Source: Thereva unica (Eukaryota; Arthropoda; Insecta; Diptera; Therevidae). Taken from it: 64,000 nt of DNA. The notes below the pieces were generated by a model. It saw nothing but the letters and a program-made list of their open reading frames with translations. It made no database searches and was not told where the DNA came from. The stretch is taken from NCBI GenBank assembly GCA_949987705.1, contig OX465285.1, positions 1,736,001-1,800,000 of the forward strand. Reading direction: 5' to 3'. The position numbers and the translations under genes were made by a program. This document shows, in pieces, positions 12,690 to 22,949 of this stretch. The number at the start of each line of letters is the position of its first letter. Position 1 is the first letter of the stretch.

Positions 12690-12854
12690 AATAGAGGCGA
12701 TTCAGGGTTTTCTCGCCGAATTACGGCTATTATCGATCCTATACTAGTATGAATTACTACAAATCAAGAGCTATGGCACCATCCTAGCCAAAAAAGGATA
12801 GACAACGAAATCAGGGTAACGAAATTGAATTGGATTAGCCACATCTTGCAAAAG
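12690..12854 (+). mobile_element. LINE C-terminal fragment
   Basis: From 12759 to 12854 the frame is open and reads TNQELWHHPSQ followed by 'KRIDNEIRVTKLNWISHIL'. This matches the family's TNxELW and IxxxIRxRKLxWIGHxLRK block at the LINE C-terminus. It is a separate insertion from the fragment at 11690 and is interrupted on its right by a partial hAT-like MITE. Confidence 0.75.
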
Positions 12855-13019
12855 ACAATGGAAAAAGGAACAGACACTCTGTGCAGTTCCTTCAATATAT
12901 GACACTTTTTAAATTTTTATTCGAAGGTCTAAATTTTTTTTTAAATCTTAATTTCTGAAATTAGTGCACTTGCGCTCGGTGCAAGTGCACTATTTGCACC
13001 TATGAAAACGCCGCCCCTG
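12855..13019 (+). mobile_element. hAT-like MITE, right part (copy 2)
   Basis: Begins in the internal AATGGAAAAAGG segment shared with copies at 12163 and 62546. It carries TGCACTTGCGCTCGGTGCAAGTGCA near the right end, a small palindrome of which the family's GGTGCAA core is part. It ends with the inverted terminus CAGGGGCGGCG. The left part is missing. Confidence 0.6.
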
Positions 13020-13059
13020 TCCCCACGGTAGCGCTTCTCAACATATTTTATTATACCTG

Positions 13060-13570
13060 TCCATTAAAAAAGGATGCAAGAACGAAATATCTTACTATAG
13101 ACCAATTACGTAGTTATCCTCTATACCAAAACTTTTCGAAACCATTATTGATTCTGCTATCACCCTATCTGCAAGAGACTTATCTCAACAAACCAACATG
13201 GATTTCTTGCAGCTCGTTCCACTAGTGTTAATTTACTGAAGTTCTCTTCACACACAGTTCGAGGCTTTTTCACTGGCTGCCAAACTGACTGTGTTTACCC
13301 AGACTTCAGTAAGGCTTTCGACAAGCCCTCTCACTCTATTATAGTTCTTAAACAAAAAAAAATAGGCTTTCCGTCGTACTTTGCCGACAGAACCTACCAG
13401 GTTCTAATCCGCGGAATGAAATCTAAAAGCATCGAAGCTTCGTCTGGTGTCCCGCAAGGCAGTCATCTTGGCCCCCTCCTATTTATTTTATCAATTGATG
13501 ACATTGTTACCCTGGTAAGGCACTGTAAAATTCTTATGACACTGTACCGCTACATAGAGTTGTAGTTTTA
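13060..13570 (+). mobile_element. Jockey-like LINE reverse transcriptase fragment
   Basis: Three frames together give the ordered RT blocks: YRPIT and PKLFETII, then QHGF.AARSTSVNLLKF, then CVYPDFSKAFDKPSHSI (normally DFSKAFD), then 'ASSGVPQGSHLGPLLFIL' with IDDI. Frameshifts separate the blocks, and the catalytic FADD segment that should follow has decayed. Dead copy. Confidence 0.8.
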
Positions 13571-14715
13571 ACTATTTTATGTGCAGTCAATGCCTAACGT
13601 TTACTGGATATAGTGATTCACGAAAGTTTGCAGTTGAACTGTGCATTATATCCTAGTAAATTTTACTTTAACCGATTTAAAATTGGAAAAAACCTGAATT
13701 TGCTGAAATATTTTTTTCTTATCTCATACTCAGTCTCAATCTAGACTATTTCTCAAATATATTTCAACTGCAAAGTCACTTTCATAACAAAAACGAAAAT
13801 CAATAAAAAATGCATTCAATTCCACATTCCACACTCACACAACTAACATAATTTAAAAAGCAATATACTTCAGAAATTCGCTACAGAATTCAATTTCATC
13901 CACCAAGGAAGTTGGACAGAAGAAAGAAGTAGTCTTGAACTCCCCGAAATTGGGTTTCTCCTTCTGTGCTGCAAAAGACATTCTTATCTAATCGCGCTGA
14001 AAATGACTGCATGACCCAGGGAACGGCATCTAATCTGGAGATGACTACATTTTTTCTATTTTATTTTTTTTGCCCACAATTTTTTTTCCTTTTTAAATTT
14101 GAATTTAAAATTATGCAATTTAAAATTAATATTGTCGAGATGTGCAAGTGCATGAATATAAAAGTGACTTTGTTGCAACTCGGTGATACTGTGATGCTGA
14201 TGCAGCACTGACAGATAGTATCTGAGAGGTCATGGGAGTTCTGTACTACTTGGAAAAGGGATTATTGGGGAGTTGGTAGAATGGCGCCATCTGACTCAGC
14301 TAATGCATATGTATATAAGTACGAGGTACGGTACGACTCATGAGGGTTTTTTTCAGCTACCAGTCAGTGACTCACTAAAATATTGTTTGCTTTTAATTAA
14401 TAAACAATTTGATATTTGAAACTAAGTTGGGTTTTTGGGGTCTCTAATGGTTGTGCTGTACTAATATATGCTGCTGTGAGTCAGAATTGTTTATTCAGTT
14501 TTTTTTATTTTTACGATAATGAGTTCAAGTAAATGAAACAAAAACTCTTATGCATATATAAATAATTCAGAATGCAAAAATTATTCACAACTTAAATTTT
14601 ATGAGTGTGGAAACATAAATTATATCTACTTAGAGGAAACTGTTATATGTATATTAAAAATAATTTTACTAGATTTTCACAGATAATGCTATATTTTTTA
14701 TCTAAGGTTATCCAT
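13571..14715. other. AT-rich spacer, nothing recognised
   Basis: No gene or element was recognised. T-rich and A-rich runs are frequent and short open frames are uninformative. Confidence 0.5.
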
Positions 14716-14718
14716 ACA

Positions 14719-14790
14719 CATGGGCGGCGCTTTCATAGGTGTGCGAATGGTGCATTTGCACTGGGCGCAATTTCAGAAATTAAGATTTAG
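14719..14790 (-). mobile_element. hAT-like MITE, terminal piece (copy 3)
   Basis: Carries the inverted right end of the family (GGGCGGCGCTTTCATAGGTG, then TGCACTGGGCGCAATTTCAG), so it lies in the opposite orientation to the copies at 12163 and 62546. The remainder is missing. Confidence 0.55.
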
Positions 14791-14844
14791 AAAAACGGGT
14801 GCAAGAAATAACACAAATTTACGCAATTTCTGTCTCTGTATTTT

Positions 14845-15183
14845 CTCATGCATGGAAAAGCGGGGAAATTTCACGTCTCCTCATGCAGGAAGGGTCAAGC
14901 GGGATTTAGACCACATCGAGGATGCATTGATCAAATATTCGCACTCCGTCAGCTAATGGTAGAAAGAATTCGTTGCGGCAAACGAACTGTCGTCGTTTTT
15001 ATCGATTTCAAATCCGCTTTCGATTGTATCGATTGGAACAGCTTGTGGAGAGTCTTGGAAAACGAACACGTCATCATGAGAATCATCCAACTTCTCAAAG
15101 TGTCGTACAATGGTTCAACCAGCAGTGTTCGTATTCGAAGTGACTTATCCGAGGAGTTCCCGATTCAAACGGGTGTTCGATAG
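14845..15183 (+). mobile_element. LINE reverse transcriptase fragment
   Basis: An open frame of about 110 residues contains 'QAGFRPHRGCIDQIFALRQL' followed by a segment with 'VVVFIDFKSAFDCIDW', then SYNGSTSSVR and FPIQTGVR. These are RT blocks 2 to 4 of RTE/Craf-like elements: the QAGFRxxRxCxDQI block, the [IV]DFKxAFD block and the start of TGVRQG. It stops at TGVR before the catalytic block. The reading frame is better preserved than in the neighbouring fragments, suggesting a younger insertion. Confidence 0.8.
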
Positions 15184-15189
15184 GTAGCT

Positions 15190-15870
15190 TCGAGATTTGA
15201 GAGATTCGGGAAAAAATCTCCTAAATAAAAGAAAAATCTCTCATTTATTTGGAGCACTTTTTTAAAATTCCGTAAAAAGGATCATATTCACTCGCACAAA
15301 GGTAAATTGTTACGATGACTCTGTATTGTGTATTGCTGTTCACTGTATTGATATAACTCCGCCGTCGCTGTCTGGTTCCAAGTCCAGGGTGTGAAAGGAG
15401 GAGGGTGATCGACCTGCCGAATTGACCAGAATTGGGAAACTGACGAAACTAGAAGAGAACAAAACTCCTTGTGACCAGAACTCCGCTTTAATTGCTCTTT
15501 TTTTTGTTCCTTTATATCCCTTGCTTTATCGGCCCCAGTTCAATAAAGTTCAATTCAATCCACATAAGTAGCTTCATCGCCTGGCAAGTTCAGTTCGTGC
15601 TTGAAATTGTTGTTGCTTTTTCTCCAGAAGTTAGAAATGAAAAAGCTCACTGGAATAATATTCCATTATATTATTCTAGTTGATTACTCTTTTTTGAGCG
15701 AGCTTTTACGTTCAATCTCAATTTCATGTTCTGTTGGTCGAACTCAGGCTTTATTTTTCCTGAGTTCAATATGTGAAAATGTATGGGAACTCAGGCAAAA
15801 AATTGAAGTTCAGTTCGCCAATTTGCTAGAAGGCCGGTGAAGCCGAGGTATTACTGTCTAACAAATTAAT
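15190..15870. other. Spacer, nothing recognised
   Basis: No gene was recognised. The short frames (for example 15492-15683 and 15601-15840) have no recognisable motif. Confidence 0.45.
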
Positions 15871-15871
15871 A

Positions 15872-16262
15872 TTGTTTATGTGACAGACTAGAGGCTTAGG
15901 GAAAGTCCCTTTGTACTGTCGACAATCTATTTTTTCGTGTAGAATGCAATGTCGAACAGTAGCTCTAGCCGGAAGATAGAGAGAAGAGAAGGAAGGAACT
16001 GTCACAACCTAGCCGCGATATTTTATTTCACCTACTCAGAACCATTTCGCAACTCTGAGATCGGGGCATCGTAAACAACTCGCTGGAGTGTTATGCCTCC
16101 TGAAACGAGTTGAATCTCATCAACAGCTAAGACAGGAGGAATCAGGAATGTAAAGAGGGAAGAAGAGAGAAGGAAAGTTATGTAGGTGGGAAAGTGGGAA
16201 AGTGGCTCGGGACCTCTGGGATAGAAATCAGGCGCCTTACCCCTAGACTACCGAGGGCCCAA
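15872..16262 (-). mobile_element. tRNA-derived SINE, copy 1 (B box lost)
   Basis: About 390 bases are collinear with the element at 43172-43653: the TAGAGGCTTAGGGAAAG start, the CAACTCGCTGGAGTG middle and the GGCGCCTTACC end. Read on the minus strand the right end is a tRNA-like head. In this copy about 30 bases around the B box and about 45 bases nearer the middle are deleted, so it should be transcriptionally dead. Confidence 0.7.
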
Positions 16263-16596
16263 GGGCCAACCGAGAGCCAACTTTTCCTACAAACTATACG
16301 TTAGAATGCTTTAGCTTGTTGTAGTTGCTTTTAATATTAATTCTCCCTTCCGCCATTTTTTTTTTCTTTTCTTGTCAAAAAGCTGATTCAAAAATTCCAT
16401 GAAAGAATTCAGAGGTTCAAAAAATCTGGCCGCCTCTTCGTTCTCGCGTACTCTCTTTTCCGCAAACAACGTTTTCAGTAGATTTTTGCTGAATGGATGT
16501 TGACCCATGTGACCCCTTTCTATCTATGTAATCTTGTATTTATGTTATACGCATTATACTGGTACCTTCTTAAATTTTGCGCAAACTATGAAATTA
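16263..16596. other. Spacer, nothing recognised
   Basis: No gene was seen. A minus frame (16311-16508) is Lys/Glu-rich without a recognisable motif. Confidence 0.4.
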
Positions 16597-16664
16597 TTTC
16601 AGCTTAGGGGGCGCAATATGTCATAGTGCACCGGGCGCAAAAAAAACCCAACCCCGAGCTCTGT
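16597..16664 (-). mobile_element. hAT-like MITE, left-end piece (copy 4)
   Basis: Inverted relative to copy 1. The reverse complement reads GCGCCCGGTGCACTATG and then CATATTGCGCCCCCTAAGCTG, matching the left end of the copy at 62546. The terminus itself is degraded. Confidence 0.55.
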
Positions 16665-17340
16665 ACCATACAAGACGTAGGTATAATAAATCTCAGATTT
16701 TTAATAACTAAAAACAAAAATCAATAAAAGTTACAATGTATAGAAACATTAAATGTCACAAAATTAATATTTATCTGAAATAGTCCGCAAATGACTCAAT
16801 GATGTCCTAGTGTTCCCAAAAGTCACATTATTTTTACTATAAAAATAATTTTACCACCATAAACTTTGTGCAACTTACTTTATTATGCCATAAAAACCAT
16901 CATTATCCCTCACCAACCAACCTCATACATATATTGCATATTCATTCCCATAACTTTTAATAGGTTACATAAAAAAATAAAACCTATAAAACCCCCAACA
17001 AACTTATCAGACAATTATCTCTGTCGAACTTCCTCCTTCTCGCTATTTGTTAAAAGAACATTCATTTGTCTTGATACGATCAGAGACTGTGATAAATCAC
17101 CGTCTGCAATCTGTCTAGAGGTTTGGTTTTATCCAGTTTCCATATTATTACTCAATACACCATAAACCAGTAAGAAAAACTTTTACACCAAAAAAAAAAC
17201 GAAAAAGAAAAAGAATCGCAATTGTTAAACACTTTCGAAATTTTTTCTTGTTCATTTCGAACTCGCTAAATATAAAATAAAAATAAAAATAAAAAAAAAA
17301 TGAAAAGAAATACAGAACAGAAGAGAACCCTGTGGTCGCC
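16665..17340. other. AT-rich spacer, nothing recognised
   Basis: A-rich and T-rich DNA with no recognisable coding or structural signal. Confidence 0.45.
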
Positions 17341-18982
17341 TGGGAAGTGATCATGCACATATTTCCATGGCTTTAATTGATCATCAATTGGAGTTTATTA
17401 AATTGTGACAATCTTGGATTGATATATTTGAGTTGCGCTCCCTCATTCTGCCCAATATAGGTTATTGGTTGGCTTCTATGCGAAGAAGTTCACTAGCAAT
17501 TGAAACGCCTCAATCTAGTGACGTCATAAGAAATTAAAGTTGATTACGTTCCGATCAATCTACTAAAAGAACAAACCGACCGATCTTTCAGTTCAGTTGT
17601 TGTTGCTTGATCGTTTCTATCGATCGCTGGTTTTTTTTCGTATTTGGACACTGAATCAGTTTGTGGACTGTTGTCATACAAATTGATCGCGTTCTTTTTT
17701 ATTTTCTTAAGATGGAAATGTGCGATCGGCGTCTATACTAATACAGAGACATGAATTGATTCAAGTTAGGTACAAATTTCAAAACTCAAAGATCTAAAAA
17801 TAAATCGAGATTTTTTTTCGTTGAAATATTGACGATGTGGATGACTGATCGATCGATTGATCGATACGCGCGTTATTAGCGAAGAGTTTCTTTTTTTTCG
17901 CAGTTTTACTTTCAATCTTTGCTTTTGGCTGGAAATTAAGACATCTGGAATCAGCTTTGTTGAGACATTTAAATCAGATTTTATTGAAAAGATCAATTTT
18001 ATTTTATTGAATGAATTTGATTTCGAAATTTTCGTATAAAAAAAATAAGATCACACTATAAAGATCATCGATGATACATGAAAAACTTTGAAGATCACCC
18101 ATTAACTAATTCTTTAAAAAACTGATCTTGTTTCACAGATTTAACACACAAAAAACCACAGCCTTAACAAACATGGATAACTAAAAATAGACAAAATTCA
18201 AATGACGTGAAACATATGGTAATGTTGAATAAATTTACAGTAGAAAAATATTCAATATAGAAATCTCATTTACGTTTGTTCCGATTCGGCGCGATCTATT
18301 GATGGGTTAGCTTCTCTTTATTGATCGTGGCAGGCATTTTATGATCGTGCTTAGTTAAGATTCACTATAAATATATTTTGTAATGGGACGTTTTTCTGTG
18401 TGTATAAATTCGATTGATCAAGAAGATTGCATGAAAATGAAAGGCATATGTCTTGTAGTGTAATTAAAGTAATGTTCAGTCAAAGGAATATGCCGCCGCA
18501 TTGTATGCAGATTCGTATGAAGTATCATGTGTTCACAAGGAAACCTATTTTCAATTACAATTACAGAAGCAAAGAATTATTATATTTAGCTACAAGAGTG
18601 CAGATCGGAGTATTTGAAGACTGATCGTTACCAGGCGATCATCATTTTAATATCAAGCCTATAGTGAAAGTTTGAGTTTGAGAGTGAATATAGATCGATG
18701 GTAATCAGCGTTGATTCGCTATTAATGCTGATTAAAAAAAACCTACTTAATTCAGACAGTAACCAGGGCACAATACACCAACACTTATTCAAGATCGCAG
18801 ATGACCAAGAACCAGACACTCAAGAAGATATGATTTCGTGCAGTGCACCTATCGAGTAAATATATCCAGACAGATGATCAAAAGAGTCTATAACATATTG
18901 AAATAGGATGCTCTGTTGAAAAAACTATTTTAAAACTCTTCAATCGAACTTTAGTATCAAAAATTCCTTCAAAATTAACAAA

Positions 18983-19334
18983 CACAATTTCTAAAAGTGA
19001 TCTGCCATGCGAAAATTTATTGTAGAGTCTTGTTGGATACTGATCGTGAAGCCGCAAAGTATATTTTGTTGAATACTAGCTGGTAGATCATCAAGAAAAA
19101 GAAGAATGCGAAGAGGTTGCGTTCAGATGGTAACCAAAGAAAAGATCAGACTCAAGCTGCAATTTTATATGCAAAGTCCATGCGCAACCGCCACAAAGGA
19201 AAATTTATAAATCGGAGGATAAAAAAGGATCTACCAGCTGGTATTTAACAGGATTTTGTTTGCGGCCTCTCGTTTAGTATCCAACAAGAGTCCACAATAA
19301 ATTTTACAATGGCAGATCACTTTTATAAATTGTG
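18983..19334. mobile_element. Foldback element with ~110-bp inverted arms
   Basis: The left arm (18983 to about 19092) and right arm (about 19225 to 19334) are inverted copies. Both begin CACAATTT and share AAAAGTGATCTGCCAT, CTCTTGTTGGATACT and ACCAGCTGGTAGATC or close variants. About 130 bases lie between them. Identity is high but imperfect, with scattered substitutions. I could not find a convincing target-site duplication. It is a non-autonomous element without coding capacity. Confidence 0.65.
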
Positions 19335-19514
19335 ACGAGTCCATCACGCTGATTCATGCTGTGCAATGCGCGCTAGAACGTAGTAGACAGTCGTCCTACC
19401 AACCCTGTTGTCCTCTCCTCACTGCTCCACATGCCGCATTATCTTTGTCTTCATTTATCCTTCCGTGAGAGCCACTTTTAAGATAAAATTTCAATGCACC
19501 GTGCCGAGAGATGA

Positions 19515-20310
19515 ATGGACAGCCAGTGGTTAAAGAGGCTGGTTGTAAAAGGTCTCCTGAAACTGGGCGATAAAAGAGCTCATGCACGATCTGAGTGGGA
19601 GGAACAACATCACCCGTGCCGTCCTAGCCAGGATGAGGAATATGAGATCAAGCTGTCTCAAAGCGTAGAAAGAACGAGTAGAGGAATAAATGGCTCGGAA
19701 TGTGGCGGAGACAGCTACATTAACGGTGTCCACAGAGAACCCAATAAAGAAAATTCTAAAAAGGACGTCGTGCCTGTTACAAATCGGCTAAAGGAAACGA
19801 TTCAAATTTCGGAGCTCCGCAAATGCCTTAGGAATTCCGAAACGGAAGCGCAATACCGGCAAGGCCCTCAAAGAAGAGGAAGAAGTCGCCACAAAGAAAA
19901 TATGAAAAACGACCGCAGAGAGCAACCAGGGAACGGGGAGAGTGAGTCCCTCGGAGAGGGAGAGTGGTCCGAAAATGTGGTCTGCCTGGACTAAGGTAGA
20001 AAGGAAGAAGAAGCTGAAAAGGAAAAGCAGAAAAATAAGCCACCGGGTTATATAGCAAACTATGCGATTATCATAGCTATGGCAAGTGGGATATTCTACA
20101 CGAAAATCCTGCGGAAGGTCAGAACAGACCCTTCCTAAACGGACTTTGAGGACGAGATAACACGTATGAATAGGACGTAGAAGCGAGATTTTCACTAGGA
20201 GAAGCTGCGCAGATGAGAGCAAGCTCCAACCAGGTGACGATCGAGATAAGAGAGGGTTTGGAGATTCCTACGCAGAACAGCTGAACTCTGCTTTTCGTAA
20301 ACTCCTCCCG
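19515..20310 (+). mobile_element. R1/Jockey-type LINE ORF1 (gag-like) remnant
   Basis: A 159-residue open frame (19515-19994) is hydrophilic and rich in Arg, Glu and Ser. After its stop the same region continues with 'YTKILRKVRTDPS' and then TDFEDEITRMNRT, resembling the conserved entry into the ORF1 core of R1/LOA/Jockey-type elements (SYADILRKVKxDP, then ITxxRRTRxG). Several stops follow. I read the open frame as the N-terminal domain of the same dead ORF1, not as a cellular gene. A host gene of unknown function is possible but less likely. Confidence 0.5.
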
Positions 20311-20348
20311 AACAGACCGAAGGCAGGACTGTGGTCAGAAAGCTGGGA

Positions 20349-20399
20349 AGCCTATGGGTCACCATGGCCAGTTATGGTTAGCCTATGGGTCACCATGGC
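20349..20399 (+). repeat. Short direct repeat
   Basis: AGCCTATGGGTCACCATGGC occurs at 20349-20368 and again at 20380-20399, 31 bases apart start to start, with no mismatch. A small recent duplication. Confidence 0.85.
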
Positions 20400-20799
20400 A
20401 TAGTTAAGTCCAAGCGACAAGTCACTCGACAGACTGTTGAACCTATTCAAGCGTTCTGGCCCAAAAATATGAGGCTAAAGCCAACTGAACGCAATAATTC
20501 CAATTTTTTACCAGTTATCAATAAAATATTAAAAAGGGGCTCAAAAAAATGATCCTCCAAGAAGATCATCTGTCGATATGATCTACCAAATTTGGCAGTG
20601 AAGATCACAATACCAAGTAATAGAAGGGTAGAGTTGAGAGGTAGAACCACTTTGAACTGTCTGGAGATTCTAAATCCAAAGTCGATCATCAAGCTCTAGA
20701 CGCAAAAGAATGAAAGATCTGCCTACTGCTTAGATCCAATACTACCGCAACAGGATTCTGTCTTCCGTGATCGAACAGGATCACTTTTGTGTTTACAGG

Positions 20800-20955
20800 T
20801 GGTGGAAGAAGAGTACGACGAAATGGCTGTAGATAGTGAAATAAGTAAAAAGGAATGATATATAGCTAGGTAAAGTGGAGAGATAAAGGACCATCCCGCT
20901 GTGAGGAATCGAACCCTGGTTTGTGGAATGGTAGTAATCATCCTTTAGACTTCCG
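20800..20955 (-). mobile_element. tRNA-derived SINE, diverged copy
   Basis: Read on the minus strand, a tRNA-like head has the A-box-like AAGTCTAAAGG and the B box GGTTCGATTCC. The sequence after it aligns with the SINE at 43172-43653 (shared AAAGTGGA, AAGGACC and poly-purine body). The A box carries a mismatch at its second position (G to A). Divergence from the other copies suggests an older subfamily. Confidence 0.55.
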
Positions 20956-21104
20956 AAATCTGCATATCGATGGAAACGCTCTCGATTGTGATATTTGTTA
21001 CTTTTCGTTTGCTCTAGTAGCTAAAGAGTCGTTACAAGGAATTGATGCTTACAGATATTTACTTTTCTTGAGTCCATGCGGTTTGCACATATTTAAATAA
21101 AACT

Positions 21105-21304
21105 GCATCTACAGATAGCAACAGATAAGCTACGAAATCAGACTATCCAATTAAAAACAGCAAATATTTTTACTCTCAGCAAAATCAGATAAGTTCTTTA
21201 CAAGCTGTCCTAAAAAATTTGTACTTCTTTCAGTCCCTATATAAGAACTTCTCTTCAAGAACAAAATTTTATTAATCACTTAAACGCTGAAGAAGAAAGT
21301 GATC
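21105..21304 (+). promoter_or_regulatory. Carboxypeptidase promoter: GATA sites, TATA box, 5' UTR
   Basis: Two GATAAG sites (21124-21129 and 21188-21193) and a GATAG at 21114-21118 precede a TATA box, TATATAAG at 21238-21245. A start near 21276 is suggested by TCACT; the copied promoter downstream has the better initiator TCAGTT at this place, although the spacing from the TATA box is somewhat long. The leader is about 30 bases. In insects GATA factors drive midgut digestive-enzyme genes, so midgut expression is a reasonable inference. Both GATAAG sites and the leader block TTCTCTTCAAGAACAAAATT are kept in the downstream duplicate. Confidence 0.65.
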
Positions 21305-22567
21305 ATGTTAAAACCGTTTCTACTACTAGTGACATTTTCGTGTGTGGCATTGTGTGATCGCCTTAGATTTGATAACTACCATGCATATGTGATAACACCG
21401 AAAAATAAGGCAGAAATTCAAGTTCTTCAAGAATTTGAATGTCCAGGTGATGATATAATTTTTATTACTGTTCTAAGTGTTGATATGATTGGAAAACCAA
21501 TTGCTGTTGTTGTTGGACCTGCGAAAAAGCCTGAGTTTTATGAAGCTCTTACTAAAAATAGGATCTCGTACAAGTTACTCGATAGCAATATCCAGAATGA
21601 GTTGACAGCTGAAATCGATCGACAACGATCTTGTAATAAAAAGGAGTATGGATGGGATTGTTACCACACTCTGGAAGAGACTTACGAATGGTTTGAGAAG
21701 TTGTGCAAGCAATATCCAAAGGAATTGGATATTGTGACAGGAGGAACAACATTTGAAGGACGTGAAATTCGTGGAATTAAACTTTCTTATAAGTCAGGAA
21801 ATAAGGCTATTGTCATCGAGGGTGGCACGGTCGCTCGGGAATGGATGAGTCCAGCTACAGTCACTTTTATTTTGAAGGAACTACTGACCTGTACGGATCC
21901 GCAAATACGAGATCTTGCTATAAACTATGACTGGTATTTCTTTCCTACTATAAATCCAGATGGTTATCACTATACCCATACAAAAAATCGCCTTTGGAGA
22001 AAAAATAGAGCTAAGTACGGAAACTGTTGCTATGGTGCTGATCTAAACAGAAACTGGAACGATAAATGGGGACAATCTGGAATAAGCCATAATCCATGTG
22101 CTATAGCCTATCCAGGACTGCATCCAACATCAGAGATTGAAGTTAAAACCTTCTCTAGGTATCTCAAATCAATTAAACAACTACGTGCTTTCTTCTCAAT
22201 ACATTCAGTCGATAAAATGATCTTAACTCCTTATGGTTACACAAACAAACACCCCAAGACTTATGACAATTTGATAAAAATGGCAAATGTCGCCAGAAAT
22301 TTACTGGCGCAACGTTATGGAGCGAATTATAAAGTTGGTACGATTTATGAAGTTCTTTATCCAGCAGCTGGAAATACTGTGGATTGGACATATGACAAGC
22401 TTGGAGTGCATTTAAACTATATACTTGCGATACTTTCGAATACTGATAACAATATTTGGGATGCTGATATTCGACCAGCTTCGATGATTGTTCCAACTGG
22501 CAAAGAAGCTTTGGATATAATTATTTCTTTGGTTTGTGAAGGGAAGAAATTGGGGTATTTTAATTGA
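21305..22567 (+). CDS. Secreted carboxypeptidase A-like protein (M14A), catalytic residues missing
   Basis: A complete single-exon frame of 420 residues. I start at the ATG at 21305; the frame also has an upstream GTG at 21299, which a eukaryotic gene would not use. Residues 1-17 are a signal peptide, about 20-105 form the M14 activation peptide, and about 115-415 the peptidase domain. The bovine carboxypeptidase A framework is retained: Arg127 (R232), Asn144 and Arg145 (N248, R249), zinc ligands Glu72 (E179) and His196 (H300), Tyr248 (Y352). But the first zinc ligand, His69, is Val (V176 in GGTVAREW, normally IHAREW). The catalytic base Glu270 is Ala (A375 in NYILAIL, where the family has Y.(F/Y)EL). 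It should not hydrolyse peptides normally. The intact frame, signal peptide and promoter argue for a functional pseudoenzyme, perhaps binding peptides or inhibitors. Position 255 is Val (V359), so the pocket is A-like. Confidence 0.93.
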   Translation: MLKPFLLLVTFSCVALCDRLRFDNYHAYVITPKNKAEIQVLQEFECPGDDIIFITVLSVDMIGKPIAVVVGPAKKPEFYEALTKNRISYKLLDSNIQNELTAEIDRQRSCNKKEYGWDCYHTLEETYEWFEKLCKQYPKELDIVTGGTTFEGREIRGIKLSYKSGNKAIVIEGGTVAREWMSPATVTFILKELLTCTDPQIRDLAINYDWYFFPTINPDGYHYTHTKNRLWRKNRAKYGNCCYGADLNRNWNDKWGQSGISHNPCAIAYPGLHPTSEIEVKTFSRYLKSIKQLRAFFSIHSVDKMILTPYGYTNKHPKTYDNLIKMANVARNLLAQRYGANYKVGTIYEVLYPAAGNTVDWTYDKLGVHLNYILAILSNTDNNIWDADIRPASMIVPTGKEALDIIISLVCEGKKLGYFN

Positions 22568-22576
22568 TGTAATTTT

Positions 22577-22582
22577 AATAAA
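22577..22582 (+). terminator. Polyadenylation signal
   Basis: AATAAA lies ten bases after the carboxypeptidase stop codon, giving a very short 3' UTR. The sequence after it (GTTTAATATATGTGCGTTTGTTTG) includes a GT/T-rich stretch, as expected for a cleavage site. Confidence 0.7.
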
Positions 22583-22664
22583 ATTGTTTAATATATGTGC
22601 GTTTGTTTGAACTGTAGGATTAAAAAACCCAAGATCTTCTTCCTTGTAAAAATTTTTCTAGTAA

Positions 22665-22680
22665 CCCCCCCCCCCCCCCC
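22665..22680. repeat. Poly-C run (16 C)
   Basis: An uninterrupted C run about 100 bases downstream of the carboxypeptidase gene. Confidence 0.9.
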
Positions 22681-22707
22681 ACGATCACTTGCGGTCAAAC
22701 TCGATTT

Positions 22708-22861
22708 TAACTATCTGTTAACTGCCTGTCAACTATCGATTAACTAAATCTCAACTATCTATTAACTAGATTTCAACTGTCTTTTAACTAGATTTCAACT
22801 ATCGATTAACTGGATTTCAACTATCGATTAATTGAATTTCAACTATCTATCAACTGGATTT
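22708..22861 (+). repeat. 22-bp minisatellite, seven units
   Basis: Seven consecutive 22-base units of the form CAACTATCGATTAACTRGATTT, with a few substitutions each (GTT, CTT or ATC variants in the middle). Each unit carries the half-palindromic ATCGAT or ATCTAT core. About two further units lie at 23396-23450, on the other side of the duplicated promoter. Confidence 0.9.
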
Positions 22862-22949
22862 AAATAAAAATTTATTTTACTGTGAGATCTTGAACACCTG
22901 ACTAAAATGTAATGCAACAAATTTGTTATGCAGCTAAAAACCGTATTTC

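Larger units (their letters stand above)
17341..20784. other. GATC-dense tract
   Basis: By hand count GATC occurs about 33 times in 17341-19340, where a random sequence of this AT content would give roughly 6. It occurs another 12 times to 20784, nine of them between 20551 and 20780. Many are in the context TGATCG or AGATCA, and one run at 17846-17864 is nearly pure GATC/GATT. The tract is otherwise AT-rich, with no open frame except the LINE ORF1 remnant inside it. A second dense tract is at 42330-43150. No function is known to me. Confidence 0.6.

Noticed and set aside
21299..21304. GTG codon two codons upstream as start of the carboxypeptidase
   Set aside because: Eukaryotic initiation at GTG is not expected; the ATG at 21305 gives a good signal peptide and is matched by the ATG in the duplicated copy.
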